Below, piece after piece: positions 43,558-52,161 of a stretch of DNA of 64,000 bases. A program made the position numbers and the translations under genes. Origin of the DNA: Bradyrhizobium sp. BTAi1 (GTDB taxonomy: Bacteria; Pseudomonadota; Alphaproteobacteria; Rhizobiales; Xanthobacteraceae); the NCBI RefSeq assembly GCF_000015165.1, contig NC_009475.1:1-64000 (forward strand), written 5' to 3'. The notes below the pieces were generated by a model, which had not been told where the DNA came from, searched no databases, and worked only from the letters and a program-made list of their open reading frames with translations. Position 1 is the stretch's first letter. Each line of letters opens with the position of its first letter.

Positions 43558-46500
43558 TCGCCCGCATCATCTCCTGGTCCGCGCGCAACTTGCTTCTCGT
43601 CCTGTTCGGCACCGGCTTTGCGGCGGCCGCCGGGCTCTACGCCCTGATCCACCTTCCACTCGACGCGATCCCGGACCTCTCGGACACGCAGGTCATCGTC
43701 TACACCGAATACCCCGGCCAGGCGCCGCAGGTGATCGAGGACCAGGTCACCTATCCCCTGACGACGGCCATGTTGACGGTGCCGAAATCGAAGGTCGTGC
43801 GTGGCTTCTCGTTCTTCGGGGTGTCGTTCGTCTACGTGATCTTCGAGGATGGGACGGACATCTACTGGGCGCGCTCGCGCGTGATGGAATTCCTAAACAG
43901 CGCGGCCTCGCGCCTTCCCGCGGGCGTGACTCCCACCATCGGGCCCGACGCCACAGGCGTCGGCTGGGTCTACCAGTACGCCGTCATGTCCAAGGAACTG
44001 AACCTCGCGGACACGCGCACTATCCAGGACTGGAATCTGAAGTTCGCGCTGGCGAAGGCCGGGGGCGTCGCCGAGGTCGCCAGCATCGGCGGCTTCGTCA
44101 AGCAGTACAACGTTGTCCTCGATCCGCAGCGGATGCGCGACCGCGGCATCAGTATGCAGAAGGTCCGTGAGGCTATCCGCGCGTCGAACGCGGACGTCGG
44201 CGGTCGGACCGTGGAGCTTTCCGAGTTCGAGTACGTCATCCGCGGCAAGGGCTACATCAAGAGCATAAACGATCTCGGCAACATCGTGCTGAAGACCAGC
44301 AACGGCACGCCGGTGCTGCTGCGCGATGTGGCCACCGTTGAACTTGGTCCCGACGAGCGACGCGGCATCGCGGAACTGAACGGCGAGGGCGAGGTAGCCA
44401 GCGGCATCGTGCTGCAGCGCTTCGGGGTCAACGCGCTCGACGTGATCGAGAACGTCAAGAAGCGGTTCAAGGAGATCGCGAGCAGCCTGCCTAAATCCGT
44501 CGAGATCGTCCCGGTCTACGACCGCTCCAACCTGATCTACGCCGCCATCGAGACCCTCAAGCACACGCTTCTAGAAGAGAGCATCGTCGTGGCTCTCGTC
44601 TGCGTCGTCTTCCTGCTGCACGTCCGCAGCGCGCTCGTCGCCATCCTGATGCTGCCGGTCGGCGTGCTGATGGCGTTCGGCGCCATGAAGCTGCTCGGGC
44701 TGGGGTCGAACATCATGAGCCTCGGCGGGATCGCGATCGCGATCGGGGCCATGGTGGACGCGGCCATCGTCATGATCGAGAACGCCCACAAACACCTCGA
44801 GCGGGCCAAGCCCGGCGAGTCCCGCGTCCAGATGCTGATCGATGCGGCGTCCGAAGTCGGCCCTGCACTGTTCTTCAGTCTGCTGATCATCACCGTGTCG
44901 TTCATGCCGATCTTCACCCTGGAATCCCAGGAAGGGCGGCTGTTCAGCCCGCTCGCCTTCACCAAGACGTTCTCGATGGCCGCTGCGGCGCTGCTGTCGG
45001 TGACGCTGGTGCCGGCGCTGATGGTGATCTTCGTCCGCGGCAGGATCGTTCCGGAAAGCAGGAATTTCATCAACCGCTTCCTGATCTGGATCTACCGGCC
45101 CGTCATCAGGGGCGTGCTGCGGGCAAAGACGCTGGTGATCCTCGCGTCCATAGCCGTCCTGGCCGTCTCGATCTGGCCAGCCCGCCAGCTCGGCACCGAG
45201 TTCATGCCGTCGCTGAACGAGGGCACGCTGCTCTACATGCCGACGACTCTGCCGGGCATCTCGGTCACTAAGGCGGCCGAGCTGATGCAGACGCAGGACC
45301 GGATCATCAAGTCCTTCCCGGAGGTCGTCTCGGTCTACGGCAAGGCGGGGCGGGCGGCGACCGCGACCGATCCGGCTCCGACCGAGATGTTTGAGACCGT
45401 GGTCAACCTGAAGCCGAAGGAGCAGTGGCGGCCGGGCGTGACGGTCGACAGCCTGATCGCCGAGATGGACAAGGCGCTGCAGTTTCCGGGTGTCTCGAAC
45501 GCCTGGACCATGCCGATCAAGGCGCGCATCGACATGCTGTCGACGGGCATCCGCACGCCGATCGGCGTGAAGGTGATGGGCACGGACCTGGTAGAGATCG
45601 ACAGGCTCGCCAAGCAGATCGAGCGCGTCATCAAGGCGGTGCCCGGGACTTCCTCCGCCTATGCCGAACGGGGCATCGGCGGCTACTATCTCGAGATCGT
45701 CCCCGACCGCGAGGCGCTCGCCCGCTACGGCATCCTGATTCAGGACGTCCAGGACACCATCGCGGCCGCGCTCGGTGGCCAGACGGTCACGACGACGGTC
45801 GAAGGTCGGCAGCGATTCACAGTGAACATGCGCTATCCGCGCGACCTCCGAGACAATCCCAAAGCCATCGCCAGCGACATCCTGGTGCCGATGCCGGCGG
45901 GCGGCGCCGTGCCGCTCGGCGAGGTGGCCAAGGTCGAGCCGGCCCGCGGACCTACGTCGATCCGGACGGAGAACGGGCAGCTCGCCACCTACATCTACGT
46001 CGACATCCGCGATCGGGACATAGGCAGCTACGTCGCCGACGCGCAGCGCGCGGTCAACGACAGCATCCAGTTTCCGGCCGGCTACTACGTGGTCTGGAGC
46101 GGCCAGTACGAATACCTGCAGCGGGCTGCAGCGCGCCTGAAGATCGTGGTTCCGGTGACGCTCACCATCATCTTCCTGTTGCTGTACCTGAACTTCAGGG
46201 CCATCGCCGAGACCCTGATCGTGATGCTGTCGCTGCCGTTCGCGCTGGTCGGCGGCATCTGGATGATGTGGTGGCTCGGCTTCAATCTGTCGGTCGCCGT
46301 CGCGGTCGGATTCATTGCGCTCGCCGGCGTCGCCGCCGAGACCGGCGTCATCATGCTGATCTATCTCGACCACGCGCTGGCCGAGGTGAAGGCCAGGCGC
46401 AGTGTCGAAGGCCGCGCGCTTACCCGGCTGGATCTCCATGATGCCATCATGGTGGGCGCGGTGGAACGTGTCCGTCCGAAGATGATGACGGTGGTCGCCA

Positions 46501-46763
46501 TCATGGCGGGTCTGCTGCCGATCATGTGGAGCACAGGCACCGGATCCGAGATCATGCAGCGCATCGCCGTGCCGATGATCGGTGGCATGATCTCGTCGAC
46601 GCTCCTGACGTTGATCGTCATCCCGGCGATCTTCGGCCTGGTGAAGGGGGCTGGGCTGAAGAACAAGGGCGATTCTGGCCTGCCCGTGCCGTCGATCGCT
46701 CCTGATGCGCCACAAAAGGTTGCCGAGCTCGCCGTTTTGTCCAAGCGCGCAAAGACTTTCTGA
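43554..46763 (+). CDS. cusA: CusA-type copper/silver RND efflux pump
   Basis: The 1069-aa inner-membrane proton antiporter expels monovalent Cu/Ag across the envelope. The N terminus ARNLLLVLFGTGFAAAAGLY and LDAIPDLSDTQVIVYTEYPG is typical HME-RND. The transmembrane motif NIMSLGGIAIAIGAMVDAAI and periplasmic AWTMPIKARIDMLSTGIRTP match CusA rather than the Zn/Co pump CzcA, including the methionines of the ion path. It overlaps cusB by 4 bp. The matching outer-membrane channel gene at 50176 is broken, so the pump must borrow a TolC-like partner. Confidence 0.95.
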   Translation: MIARIISWSARNLLLVLFGTGFAAAAGLYALIHLPLDAIPDLSDTQVIVYTEYPGQAPQVIEDQVTYPLTTAMLTVPKSKVVRGFSFFGVSFVYVIFEDGTDIYWARSRVMEFLNSAASRLPAGVTPTIGPDATGVGWVYQYAVMSKELNLADTRTIQDWNLKFALAKAGGVAEVASIGGFVKQYNVVLDPQRMRDRGISMQKVREAIRASNADVGGRTVELSEFEYVIRGKGYIKSINDLGNIVLKTSNGTPVLLRDVATVELGPDERRGIAELNGEGEVASGIVLQRFGVNALDVIENVKKRFKEIASSLPKSVEIVPVYDRSNLIYAAIETLKHTLLEESIVVALVCVVFLLHVRSALVAILMLPVGVLMAFGAMKLLGLGSNIMSLGGIAIAIGAMVDAAIVMIENAHKHLERAKPGESRVQMLIDAASEVGPALFFSLLIITVSFMPIFTLESQEGRLFSPLAFTKTFSMAAAALLSVTLVPALMVIFVRGRIVPESRNFINRFLIWIYRPVIRGVLRAKTLVILASIAVLAVSIWPARQLGTEFMPSLNEGTLLYMPTTLPGISVTKAAELMQTQDRIIKSFPEVVSVYGKAGRAATATDPAPTEMFETVVNLKPKEQWRPGVTVDSLIAEMDKALQFPGVSNAWTMPIKARIDMLSTGIRTPIGVKVMGTDLVEIDRLAKQIERVIKAVPGTSSAYAERGIGGYYLEIVPDREALARYGILIQDVQDTIAAALGGQTVTTTVEGRQRFTVNMRYPRDLRDNPKAIASDILVPMPAGGAVPLGEVAKVEPARGPTSIRTENGQLATYIYVDIRDRDIGSYVADAQRAVNDSIQFPAGYYVVWSGQYEYLQRAAARLKIVVPVTLTIIFLLLYLNFRAIAETLIVMLSLPFALVGGIWMMWWLGFNLSVAVAVGFIALAGVAAETGVIMLIYLDHALAEVKARRSVEGRALTRLDLHDAIMVGAVERVRPKMMTVVAIMAGLLPIMWSTGTGSEIMQRIAVPMIGGMISSTLLTLIVIPAIFGLVKGAGLKNKGDSGLPVPSIAPDAPQKVAELAVLSKRAKTF

Positions 46764-46789
46764 CCTCAGATTTTCGGTTCGATAAACGT

Positions 46790-46817
46790 GTAACCAAATC
46801 CGTGGGCCGGCCGAACT
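46790..46817 (+). promoter_or_regulatory. ECF sigma promoter in front of the sigma/NrsF operon
   Basis: GTAACC (46790-46795), a 16-bp spacer and CGAACT (46812-46817), 14 bp before the sigma start codon. It matches the elements at 48065 and 30775, so the sigma factor probably activates its own operon. Confidence 0.85.
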
Positions 46818-46831
46818 AACGAGATAGAGGC

Positions 46832-47389
46832 ATGACGAACCTCGAAATCGAACTCAAGGCTCTCATGCTTGCGAGCCTGGACGGTAACTCTGCATCGCAT
46901 CGCGTGCTGCTCGATCAGTTGAGCCGTCGGCTGCGTGCCTACTACAAGGCTAAGTTGGGCGCCGTCGGCAGGGGGGTAGCGGAGGCCGAAGATTTGGTCC
47001 AGGAAGCCATATTCGCGATCCACCTCAAGCGGCATACCTATGATCCGAAGGAACCGCTCACGCCTTGGATCCACGCCATCGCGCGCTACAAGCTGATCGA
47101 TTTTCTGCGTCGGAATCACGCGTCGCGCGCGGAGGTGCCGATCGACGAGGCCGATGAAGTTATGGCACATGATGACAGTGCCGATGCCGAAAGTACGCAT
47201 GACGCCCGGCGGCTGGTGGAGCGACTTCCCAAAGGCATGCAGTGCGCGATCGAGGCGGTGAAACTTGATGGATTGAGCGTAGCCGAAGCCGCGAGGAGAT
47301 GCGGTCTCTCCGAGTCTGGTGTAAAAGTGAACATTCACCGCGGGATCAAAGCGCTCGCCGCGTTGGTTGCCCGGGACACGCGAACATGA
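46832..47389 (+). CDS. ECF RNA polymerase sigma factor (SigF-like)
   Basis: 185 aa with region 2 (about 15-85, EAEDLVQEAIFAIHLKRHTY for -10 recognition) and region 4 (about 125-180, LPKGMQCAIEAVKLDGLSVA, SESGVKVNIHRGIKAL for -35 recognition). It overlaps by ATGA with an NrsF-type anti-sigma gene. The pair is related to Caulobacter SigF-NrsF, which answers heavy metals and oxidative stress. Three promoters with the GTAACY-N16-CGAACT layout in this window are its probable targets. Confidence 0.93.
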   Translation: MTNLEIELKALMLASLDGNSASHRVLLDQLSRRLRAYYKAKLGAVGRGVAEAEDLVQEAIFAIHLKRHTYDPKEPLTPWIHAIARYKLIDFLRRNHASRAEVPIDEADEVMAHDDSADAESTHDARRLVERLPKGMQCAIEAVKLDGLSVAEAARRCGLSESGVKVNIHRGIKALAALVARDTRT

Positions 47390-48027
47390 AGACAGATGAT
47401 CTGGTTGCGCTTCTGAGCACGAACGTTGAGCCGGTCGATCGCAATGCGGTCGTTCGCACGCTTTCTGTGGCAATTGCCGGCGCAACGGTCGCGGCCTTAG
47501 GCATTGCTTTTGCCGGCCTGGGCTTCAGGCCCGACTCGACGACTACCCGCGCCCTGATTTATCTCGCGATCAAGCTGGCTTTCGCGATCGGGGTAGTCGG
47601 TCTCGCGATGATCTACTTGATGCGGCTGGCGCGCCCGGGCGGCGAACGAATGATTTCACCCCTCTTCGTCGCCGCGCCGTTTCTCGCCGTTGTGGTTCTC
47701 GCCGCAATCAGCCTTTGGTCCGCGCCCCCCGCGCATTGGGGACGGATGATCGTGGGCGACGATTGGCTCGAATGCCTCCTCTCGATTCCGATCATTGCGA
47801 TCGTGCCCTTTGCCGTCTCGATTTGGGCGGTGCGCAAAGCGGCGCCAACGAATCTGGTGCGTGCGGGCGCTTTCGCCGGTCTCGTCGCCGGAGGCGTGAG
47901 CGCGATGTCTTATGCGCTCCATTGCACCGACGATTCCCTGCCGTTCATTGCGCTCTGGTACGGCGGAACGATTGTGCTGTGCACCCTCGCGGGCGCAGCA
48001 TTGGGACCGCGGCTGTTGCGTTGGTGA
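47386..48027 (+). CDS. nrsF: NrsF-type membrane anti-sigma factor (DUF1109)
   Basis: The 213-aa protein holds the sigma factor at the membrane until stress. The cytoplasmic N terminus (MKTDDLVALLSTNVEPVDRN) precedes six predicted membrane helices. Two cysteines in DDWLECLLSIP and YALHCTDDS match the conserved pair thought to sense the signal in Caulobacter NrsF. It is translationally coupled to the sigma gene. A decayed second copy lies at 30835-31452. Confidence 0.93.
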   Translation: MKTDDLVALLSTNVEPVDRNAVVRTLSVAIAGATVAALGIAFAGLGFRPDSTTTRALIYLAIKLAFAIGVVGLAMIYLMRLARPGGERMISPLFVAAPFLAVVVLAAISLWSAPPAHWGRMIVGDDWLECLLSIPIIAIVPFAVSIWAVRKAAPTNLVRAGAFAGLVAGGVSAMSYALHCTDDSLPFIALWYGGTIVLCTLAGAALGPRLLRW

Positions 48028-48064
48028 GTAGCGCAATGGATGGATTTCACGTCGGCGTGAGTAT

Positions 48065-48092
48065 GTAACTTGCTGATATTCCGCTCCGAACT
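48065..48092 (+). promoter_or_regulatory. ECF sigma promoter in front of the 48141 gene
   Basis: GTAACT (48065-48070), a 16-bp spacer and CGAACT (48087-48092), 48 bp before the start codon. Only one base differs from the promoter of the sigma operon itself. Confidence 0.85.
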
Positions 48093-48140
48093 CATCTTTA
48101 GAAGCGCACGCACGCGCTTCCAACGTCATGGAGCCGGAAC

Positions 48141-48395
48141 ATGTCAACAAAGCACCTTCTCACGATTTCCATTTTCCTGCCGCTGCTTGCGATCTCTGCG
48201 ACGGCGCAGGCGGGATCAACTATCACCGACAAGAGCTATTGGCCAAATGAGGCCAGGCAGAGCACTCCGATCAGGGCTGGCTCGCAAGCGGATCCGTATG
48301 CTGCGTTCGCCTATGATCGCGCAGGATCACTGGCGCCCACAATTTCTTCCTCCCGTTCAGGAGTTCGCTACCAGGGTGGCCCGAAGGGCCATTGA
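48141..48395 (+). CDS. Small secreted protein of the sigma/NrsF regulon
   Basis: 84 aa with a Sec signal (MSTKHLLTISIFLPLLAISA, cut near AQA-GS). The mature part starts GSTITDKSYWPNEARQSTP and ends VRYQGGPKGH. It is paralogous to the gene at 30454-30723. It follows nrsF by 113 bp but has its own ECF-type promoter. Function is unknown; the YWPNEA and GGPKGH blocks are the conserved parts. It is probably an extracytoplasmic stress protein. Confidence 0.85.
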   Translation: MSTKHLLTISIFLPLLAISATAQAGSTITDKSYWPNEARQSTPIRAGSQADPYAAFAYDRAGSLAPTISSSRSGVRYQGGPKGH

Positions 48396-48609
48396 TGTAG
48401 GAGGCGCATCTCAGGCGGTTGCTATCTCAATCGAGACATTGCTGACGTCCTTCGCAGAAGCGGCTTTAATATCGAAGAGATGCGCACCGGTTGCATGTAT
48501 GAACTGAAGCCTATGACCTTCATGTATGAGGGCCAGGCGAGCCCTCGTTGATGGCGTGCTTGGGCATAGGCGAATCGATGGTCGCGTGAACTGAAAAAGG
48601 GAGCCGAAT

Positions 48610-49092
48610 ATGGGACATGGCGCATATGCGATCACACGTCGATTGCTTATAGGCTTCATGGCAGCGGTGGTCGTGCGGAGATCTGCCGTCACCGCAAGTG
48701 CGGACGAATTCACTATAACGGTGCACAAGGATCCGAACTGCGGTTGCTGCTCGGCTTGGGTGCAGCACCTCCGGGACGCCGGGTTTGTTGTACGGGTGGA
48801 CCAGACCACCGATCTGGAATCGGTCAGGACCCGCCTCGGCGTCCCGGCGGACCTGACAGCATGTCACACCGCCGAGGTCGTCGGCTACGTCGTCGAAGGG
48901 CACGTGCCCGCGGCGGCCATACGCCGGCTGCTGGCCGAACGTCCGAATGCGAAAGGCGTCGCGGTCCCCGGCATGCCGACCGGATCACCCGGAATGGAAG
49001 GCGGCCGGCCAGCGCCCTATTCGGTGATGCTGTTCGGAGCCGACGGACAGAGGCCGTTCATGCGGTTCGTCGGAGACAGAGCGATCGGCTGA
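48610..49092 (+). CDS. DUF411 metal-binding protein (CopG-like)
   Basis: 160 aa with an N-terminal signal/anchor region (ITRRLLIGFMAAVVV; a Tat-like RR) and the DUF411 core: VHKDPNCGCCSAWVQHLRDA with the CGCC metal site, then VPADLTACHTAEVVGYVVEG and GHVPAAAIRRLL. DUF411 proteins occur in copper and silver resistance loci and are thought to bind metal in the periplasm. It has an AAAGGGAG ribosome-binding site. The tail (YSVMLFGADGQ) is standard. Confidence 0.92.
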   Translation: MGHGAYAITRRLLIGFMAAVVVRRSAVTASADEFTITVHKDPNCGCCSAWVQHLRDAGFVVRVDQTTDLESVRTRLGVPADLTACHTAEVVGYVVEGHVPAAAIRRLLAERPNAKGVAVPGMPTGSPGMEGGRPAPYSVMLFGADGQRPFMRFVGDRAIG

Positions 49093-49182
49093 CGTCGTGG
49101 CAGGCGTGCCAATGCCCACGGACCGAAGGTGCCGCGCCCGTCCGCGACGGCTCGGCGCCGGCGCGACTGGGCGAACGCATCG

Positions 49183-49437
49183 TTACTTCTTGTCGCCCAT
49201 GTGGTGCGGCGACGAAGTGGCAGGGCCGCCAGTGTAGTGATGGCCTCCAGACGCGCCGACCGTCTCTTTGGAGGAGACGACCTTGTCCGTTTCCTTCTTG
49301 CCCATATGATGGGGGACCTCGGTCTTCGGGCCGCCGTTATAGTGGTGACCGTTCTTTTCCGTATCCGTGCTCTGCGCCATCGCGGGCACAGCAAGCGCGG
49401 CGGCGGCAACGATGGCAATCAGTGTTCTGGTGATCAT
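49183..49437 (-). CDS. Small secreted His/Gly-rich repeat protein
   Basis: 84 aa from ATG 49437 (MITRTLIAIVAAAALAVPAM, cut near AMA-QS). The mature part holds two copies of a repeat: GHHYNGGPKTEVPHHMGKK and GHHYTGGPATSSPHHMGDKK. The paired His and Met residues suggest metal binding. The open frame runs far upstream of this start, but that part is not protein-like. It is divergent from the gene at 49624. Confidence 0.75.
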   Translation of the reverse strand: MITRTLIAIVAAAALAVPAMAQSTDTEKNGHHYNGGPKTEVPHHMGKKETDKVVSSKETVGASGGHHYTGGPATSSPHHMGDKK

Positions 49438-49623
49438 GTCCGTTCTCCTGATGAATGGTGATACATCCAAACAGAGAACCGGAGACGGACATTGATGCAT
49501 CTCAATTTGGGCGGCAATTCGGGGAACCGAACCCAAGGAATATGCGGGTAACTCGGCTGAAACCATTTGGCCTGGGTCGGGTTTAGGTTCGGAGAACCTC
49601 CGGCTCGACTGGATGAGCTTGGA

Positions 49624-50100
49624 ATGTTGGTACGGTTGACCAAAGCAGGGCGAATCAAGGCGGGGCGGTTGCTCGCGCTCGTCTATATGTTCTGTGTGTT
49701 GACGCCTTCGCTGGCCTTTGCCTTCTCCGATGGGCCGCTTGCAGCTCCTTGCCTCACGGAGAACGAGCAAGGATTTGGCATCTTCCAAGTGCACGAAGAG
49801 AGGGCTGTGCACTCGCATCTCGACGGTCACGCCCACCATCATGCCGACGTCGCCGTATCCTCCCTGTCGGACGCGAGGGAACACTTCGTTACCGGCTCCG
49901 CACCAAACGGGACCGGCCCGGCGGAACATCATCAAAAATCTGGCGGGACCTGCTGCGGCATGGTTTGCGTGACCGCTCTGCCGGCGTTCATAATCGATCT
50001 GTCGGTACCATCGGCTCCAGCCTCGCGATGCGCGGCTGAGACATATCGGCGTCTGGCGGACGATCCGCTTCCCACTCCCTACCGTCCTCCCAATTCCTGA
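49624..50100 (+). CDS. Hypothetical His/Cys-containing membrane-associated protein
   Basis: 158 aa from ATG 49624 (MLVRLTKAGRIKAGRLLALV). A hydrophobic segment (AGRLLALVYMFCVLTPSLAF, about 12-31) acts as signal or anchor. The following part has a His-rich stretch (HSHLDGHAHHHADV, about 63-76) and a second hydrophobic segment with two Cys (TCCGMVCVTALPAFIIDLSV). It resembles the short DUF2946/CopC-neighbour proteins of copper loci but is not assignable. It sits just before the outer-membrane channel pseudogene. Confidence 0.65.
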   Translation: MLVRLTKAGRIKAGRLLALVYMFCVLTPSLAFAFSDGPLAAPCLTENEQGFGIFQVHEERAVHSHLDGHAHHHADVAVSSLSDAREHFVTGSAPNGTGPAEHHQKSGGTCCGMVCVTALPAFIIDLSVPSAPASRCAAETYRRLADDPLPTPYRPPNS

Positions 50101-50175
50101 ACCGTCGTGAAGACGTGGCGCAGCGCTCGTCAAGGGCTCTTCGTCGTTTGGCCGATCCTCAGTTCAGGAAAAGAC

Positions 50176-50626
50176 ATGCTAGCGCAGCTTGGGGCGGATC
50201 TCGCCGCCGTTCGTTCGGTCGCGAAAGGACTTGATCATCGGCGTCGTCGGGCGCTGACGGACATCGGTATGGCCGCTGCCGTACTCGGAGGATGCGTTCC
50301 GGCGACGCGTTGGTCGGCGCGGACCCCGGATGCGTCCGCCTGCGCGACGTTCTCGCCGGACGTGGGCATGAGCGCGGTGGCGGACATCGCCAGCAGCATC
50401 ATCAATTTCGATCCGCGATGCCGGCGATGCACTCGTCGCCGACGAGACGGTCAAACGACTTCTCCGCCGGACTTTGGACGTCGAAATCGCCATACGGGTC
50501 AAGCTGCTCAGCAACTGCGGCCTTCAGGCGGCCTACAACGAATTGCTCTGGCGGGACCTGGTCCACAAGAGCCTGCCTAATCCTACGTCCAATCGCGGCG
50601 GATCGATGAAAGGGATGAAGATGTGA
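50176..50626 (+). pseudogene. Truncated, frameshifted outer-membrane efflux channel gene (CusC/CzcC-like)
   Basis: The first frame reads AAAVLGGCVPATRW (lipobox-like GGC) and TFSPDVGMSAVADIASSI. After a shift near 50415 another frame gives LVADETVKRLLRRTLDVEIA, then RVKLLSNCGLQAAYNELL and HKSLPNPTSN, ending at 50626. These blocks match the N-terminal part of TolC-type channels of metal pumps (ALLNNRGLQAAYNELG). Roughly three quarters of the normal length (about 450 aa) is missing. Confidence 0.8.
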
Positions 50627-50673
50627 CCCGCCCTTTAGGATGGCAAACCGCAACCAAAGCAAAGGAGTATCTG

Positions 50674-50973
50674 ATGAAGACCCCGATGAAGAGCCTGACT
50701 ACCGTCGCGTTCGTCCTGAGCCTGTACTCTGCACCCGTCTACGCCGAGAGCGCGAGCGCAACAGGACAACTGACGAAGATCGACACCGAAGCCGGAAAGG
50801 TCACGATCAAGCACGGGCCGATCAAGGCGCTCGACATGCCCGATCCCATGACGATGATCTATCGCGTGAAGGATCCGGCAGCGCTGAAAGCGCTGAAGAC
50901 TGGCGACAACGTCAAGTTCGACATCGATCAGGACACGTCCGGCTACGTCGTCACCCGTATCGAAAAGAAATAA
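50674..50973 (+). CDS. CusF-like periplasmic copper-binding protein
   Basis: 99 aa with a Sec signal (MKTPMKSLTTVAFVLSLYSA, cut near VYA-ES) and a small beta-barrel domain. The copper site of CusF (His, Met-x-Met) is visible in KVTIKHGPIKALDMPDPMTM, with the usual Trp cap replaced (DMPDP for NWPE). It probably carries Cu(I)/Ag(I) to the CusBA pump. RBS AAAGGAG precedes ATG 50674. It lies right after the broken channel gene, the usual cus gene order. Confidence 0.9.
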   Translation: MKTPMKSLTTVAFVLSLYSAPVYAESASATGQLTKIDTEAGKVTIKHGPIKALDMPDPMTMIYRVKDPAALKALKTGDNVKFDIDQDTSGYVVTRIEKK

Positions 50974-51024
50974 CGACCCGGCGGAGGCCGTTTCCTCCGC
51001 CTCCAACGCCGAGAGAAGTCAAGA

Positions 51025-51624
51025 ATGAAGATTATCTGGGGCGCTCTGGCGACTATCTGTCTGATCCTGCTCAGCGGCGCGCTCGTCGCATGGAGCGGTG
51101 CCTACGACGTCGCGGCCCTTGCGCCGAACCTCCCCGGCGAGCGAAGCATATTGCACCGAATCATGCGGCAATCGGTGCAAACGCGCGCCGCCGCAGATCG
51201 AATCCAGGTGCCGCAAGACCTCGCGACGCTCGCGCCGAAGGGAGCGCGCGACTTTGAGGAGATGTGCTCGACCTGCCATGGCGCTCCGGGCAAGGAGCCG
51301 AGTGAGATCGGGGTTGGCCTCAATCCGCGGCCACCGCGTCTCGAAGATACTGGGCCGGGCTGGTCGACTTCGGAGATGTTCTGGATCGTCAAGAACGGCA
51401 TTCGGATGACGGGCATGCCGGCGTTCGGGCCGACCCACGATGACGAGCGAATCTGGTCAATCGTGGCCTTTGCCCGAACGCTGCCGGGCATGACCGCCGA
51501 CAACTACGTGCAGGTGACGGGCGGCGGCCAGACTTCAAGTCACGATCACTCCGCTCACCAGCATCCGCGCGAGGATCACGGTCGCGGGCACGAACACGAT
51601 CACGGCCACCAGGAGAACCAGTAA
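51025..51624 (+). CDS. c-type cytochrome with His-rich C terminus
   Basis: The 199-aa membrane-anchored or secreted protein has an N-terminal hydrophobic segment (IIWGALATICLILLSGALVA) and one haem-binding motif CSTCH (about residue 86). The sixth-ligand Met is in RMTGMPAFGPTHDD. The last 30 residues are His/Asp-rich (DHSAHQHPREDHGRGHEHDH), a likely metal-binding tail. Its place among copper genes suggests electron transfer with the multicopper oxidase or copper buffering; both are inferred. Confidence 0.88.
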   Translation: MKIIWGALATICLILLSGALVAWSGAYDVAALAPNLPGERSILHRIMRQSVQTRAAADRIQVPQDLATLAPKGARDFEEMCSTCHGAPGKEPSEIGVGLNPRPPRLEDTGPGWSTSEMFWIVKNGIRMTGMPAFGPTHDDERIWSIVAFARTLPGMTADNYVQVTGGGQTSSHDHSAHQHPREDHGRGHEHDHGHQENQ

Positions 51625-51799
51625 CCGAGCATATCGGACGCCTGCGCTTTCCCGAAATACCGAGGTCGCTGTCGGCAGCGGCGACGACTACGCTCGCCAG
51701 CATGCGGGAGTTACTCGCATGCGGGCGAGTTCGAAGCACAAGGAACAACACCCGTTGCGAACGGTTGCGATTGGACGCAACTCGAATCGAGGAGATCTC

Positions 51800-52129
51800 A
51801 TGAACAGGACATTTACCAACAGCGTCGCTGCCATCGCCGTGCTCCTATCCTTCGCCGCAGCGGCATCGGCGGAAGACGCGATGGGCGGCTACAAACAGGC
51901 CATGGACAAAATGAACTCCGACATGCAAAGCGGCATGAAGGATTCGGACGCTACCAAAGCCTGGGCGAAGATGATGGTCGCCCATCACCAGGGCGCAATC
52001 GACATGAACGAGGTCGTGCTGAAAGAGACCAAGGACCCGATGATCCGCAAGATGGCGGAAAAAGGCATCAAGGAGCAGAAGGAGGAGCAGAAGATGCTCA
52101 ACGAGTGGATCGCCAAGCACGACAAGTGA
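51800..52129 (+). CDS. DUF305 secreted protein
   Basis: 109 aa from ATG 51800 (RBS GGAG), with a Sec signal (MNRTFTNSVAAIAVLLSFAA, cut near ASA-ED). The DUF305 signature MMVAHHQGAIDMNEVVLKE follows Met-rich MDKMNSDMQSGMKD. This four-helix family is found in copper and silver resistance operons and may bind metal through the HH motif. The gene lies 32 bp before the multicopper oxidase fusion and is likely co-transcribed. Confidence 0.9.
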   Translation: MNRTFTNSVAAIAVLLSFAAAASAEDAMGGYKQAMDKMNSDMQSGMKDSDATKAWAKMMVAHHQGAIDMNEVVLKETKDPMIRKMAEKGIKEQKEEQKMLNEWIAKHDK

Positions 52130-52161
52130 CTCCGACCCTCCCTGCCATCGCGAGGACCACG

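Noticed and set aside
44571..46715. Minus-strand open frame of 714 aa across cusA
   Set aside because: Antisense of a high-GC RND pump gene; composition is His/Asp/Arg-rich and unlike any protein.
49438..50133. Upstream extension of the small secreted protein gene to 316 aa on the minus strand
   Set aside because: The extension is not protein-like, whereas ATG 49437 opens directly onto a good signal peptide.
51708..51731. Hairpin ACTCGC...GCGAGT between the cytochrome and DUF305 genes as a terminator
   Set aside because: The stem is only six base pairs and no T-run follows.
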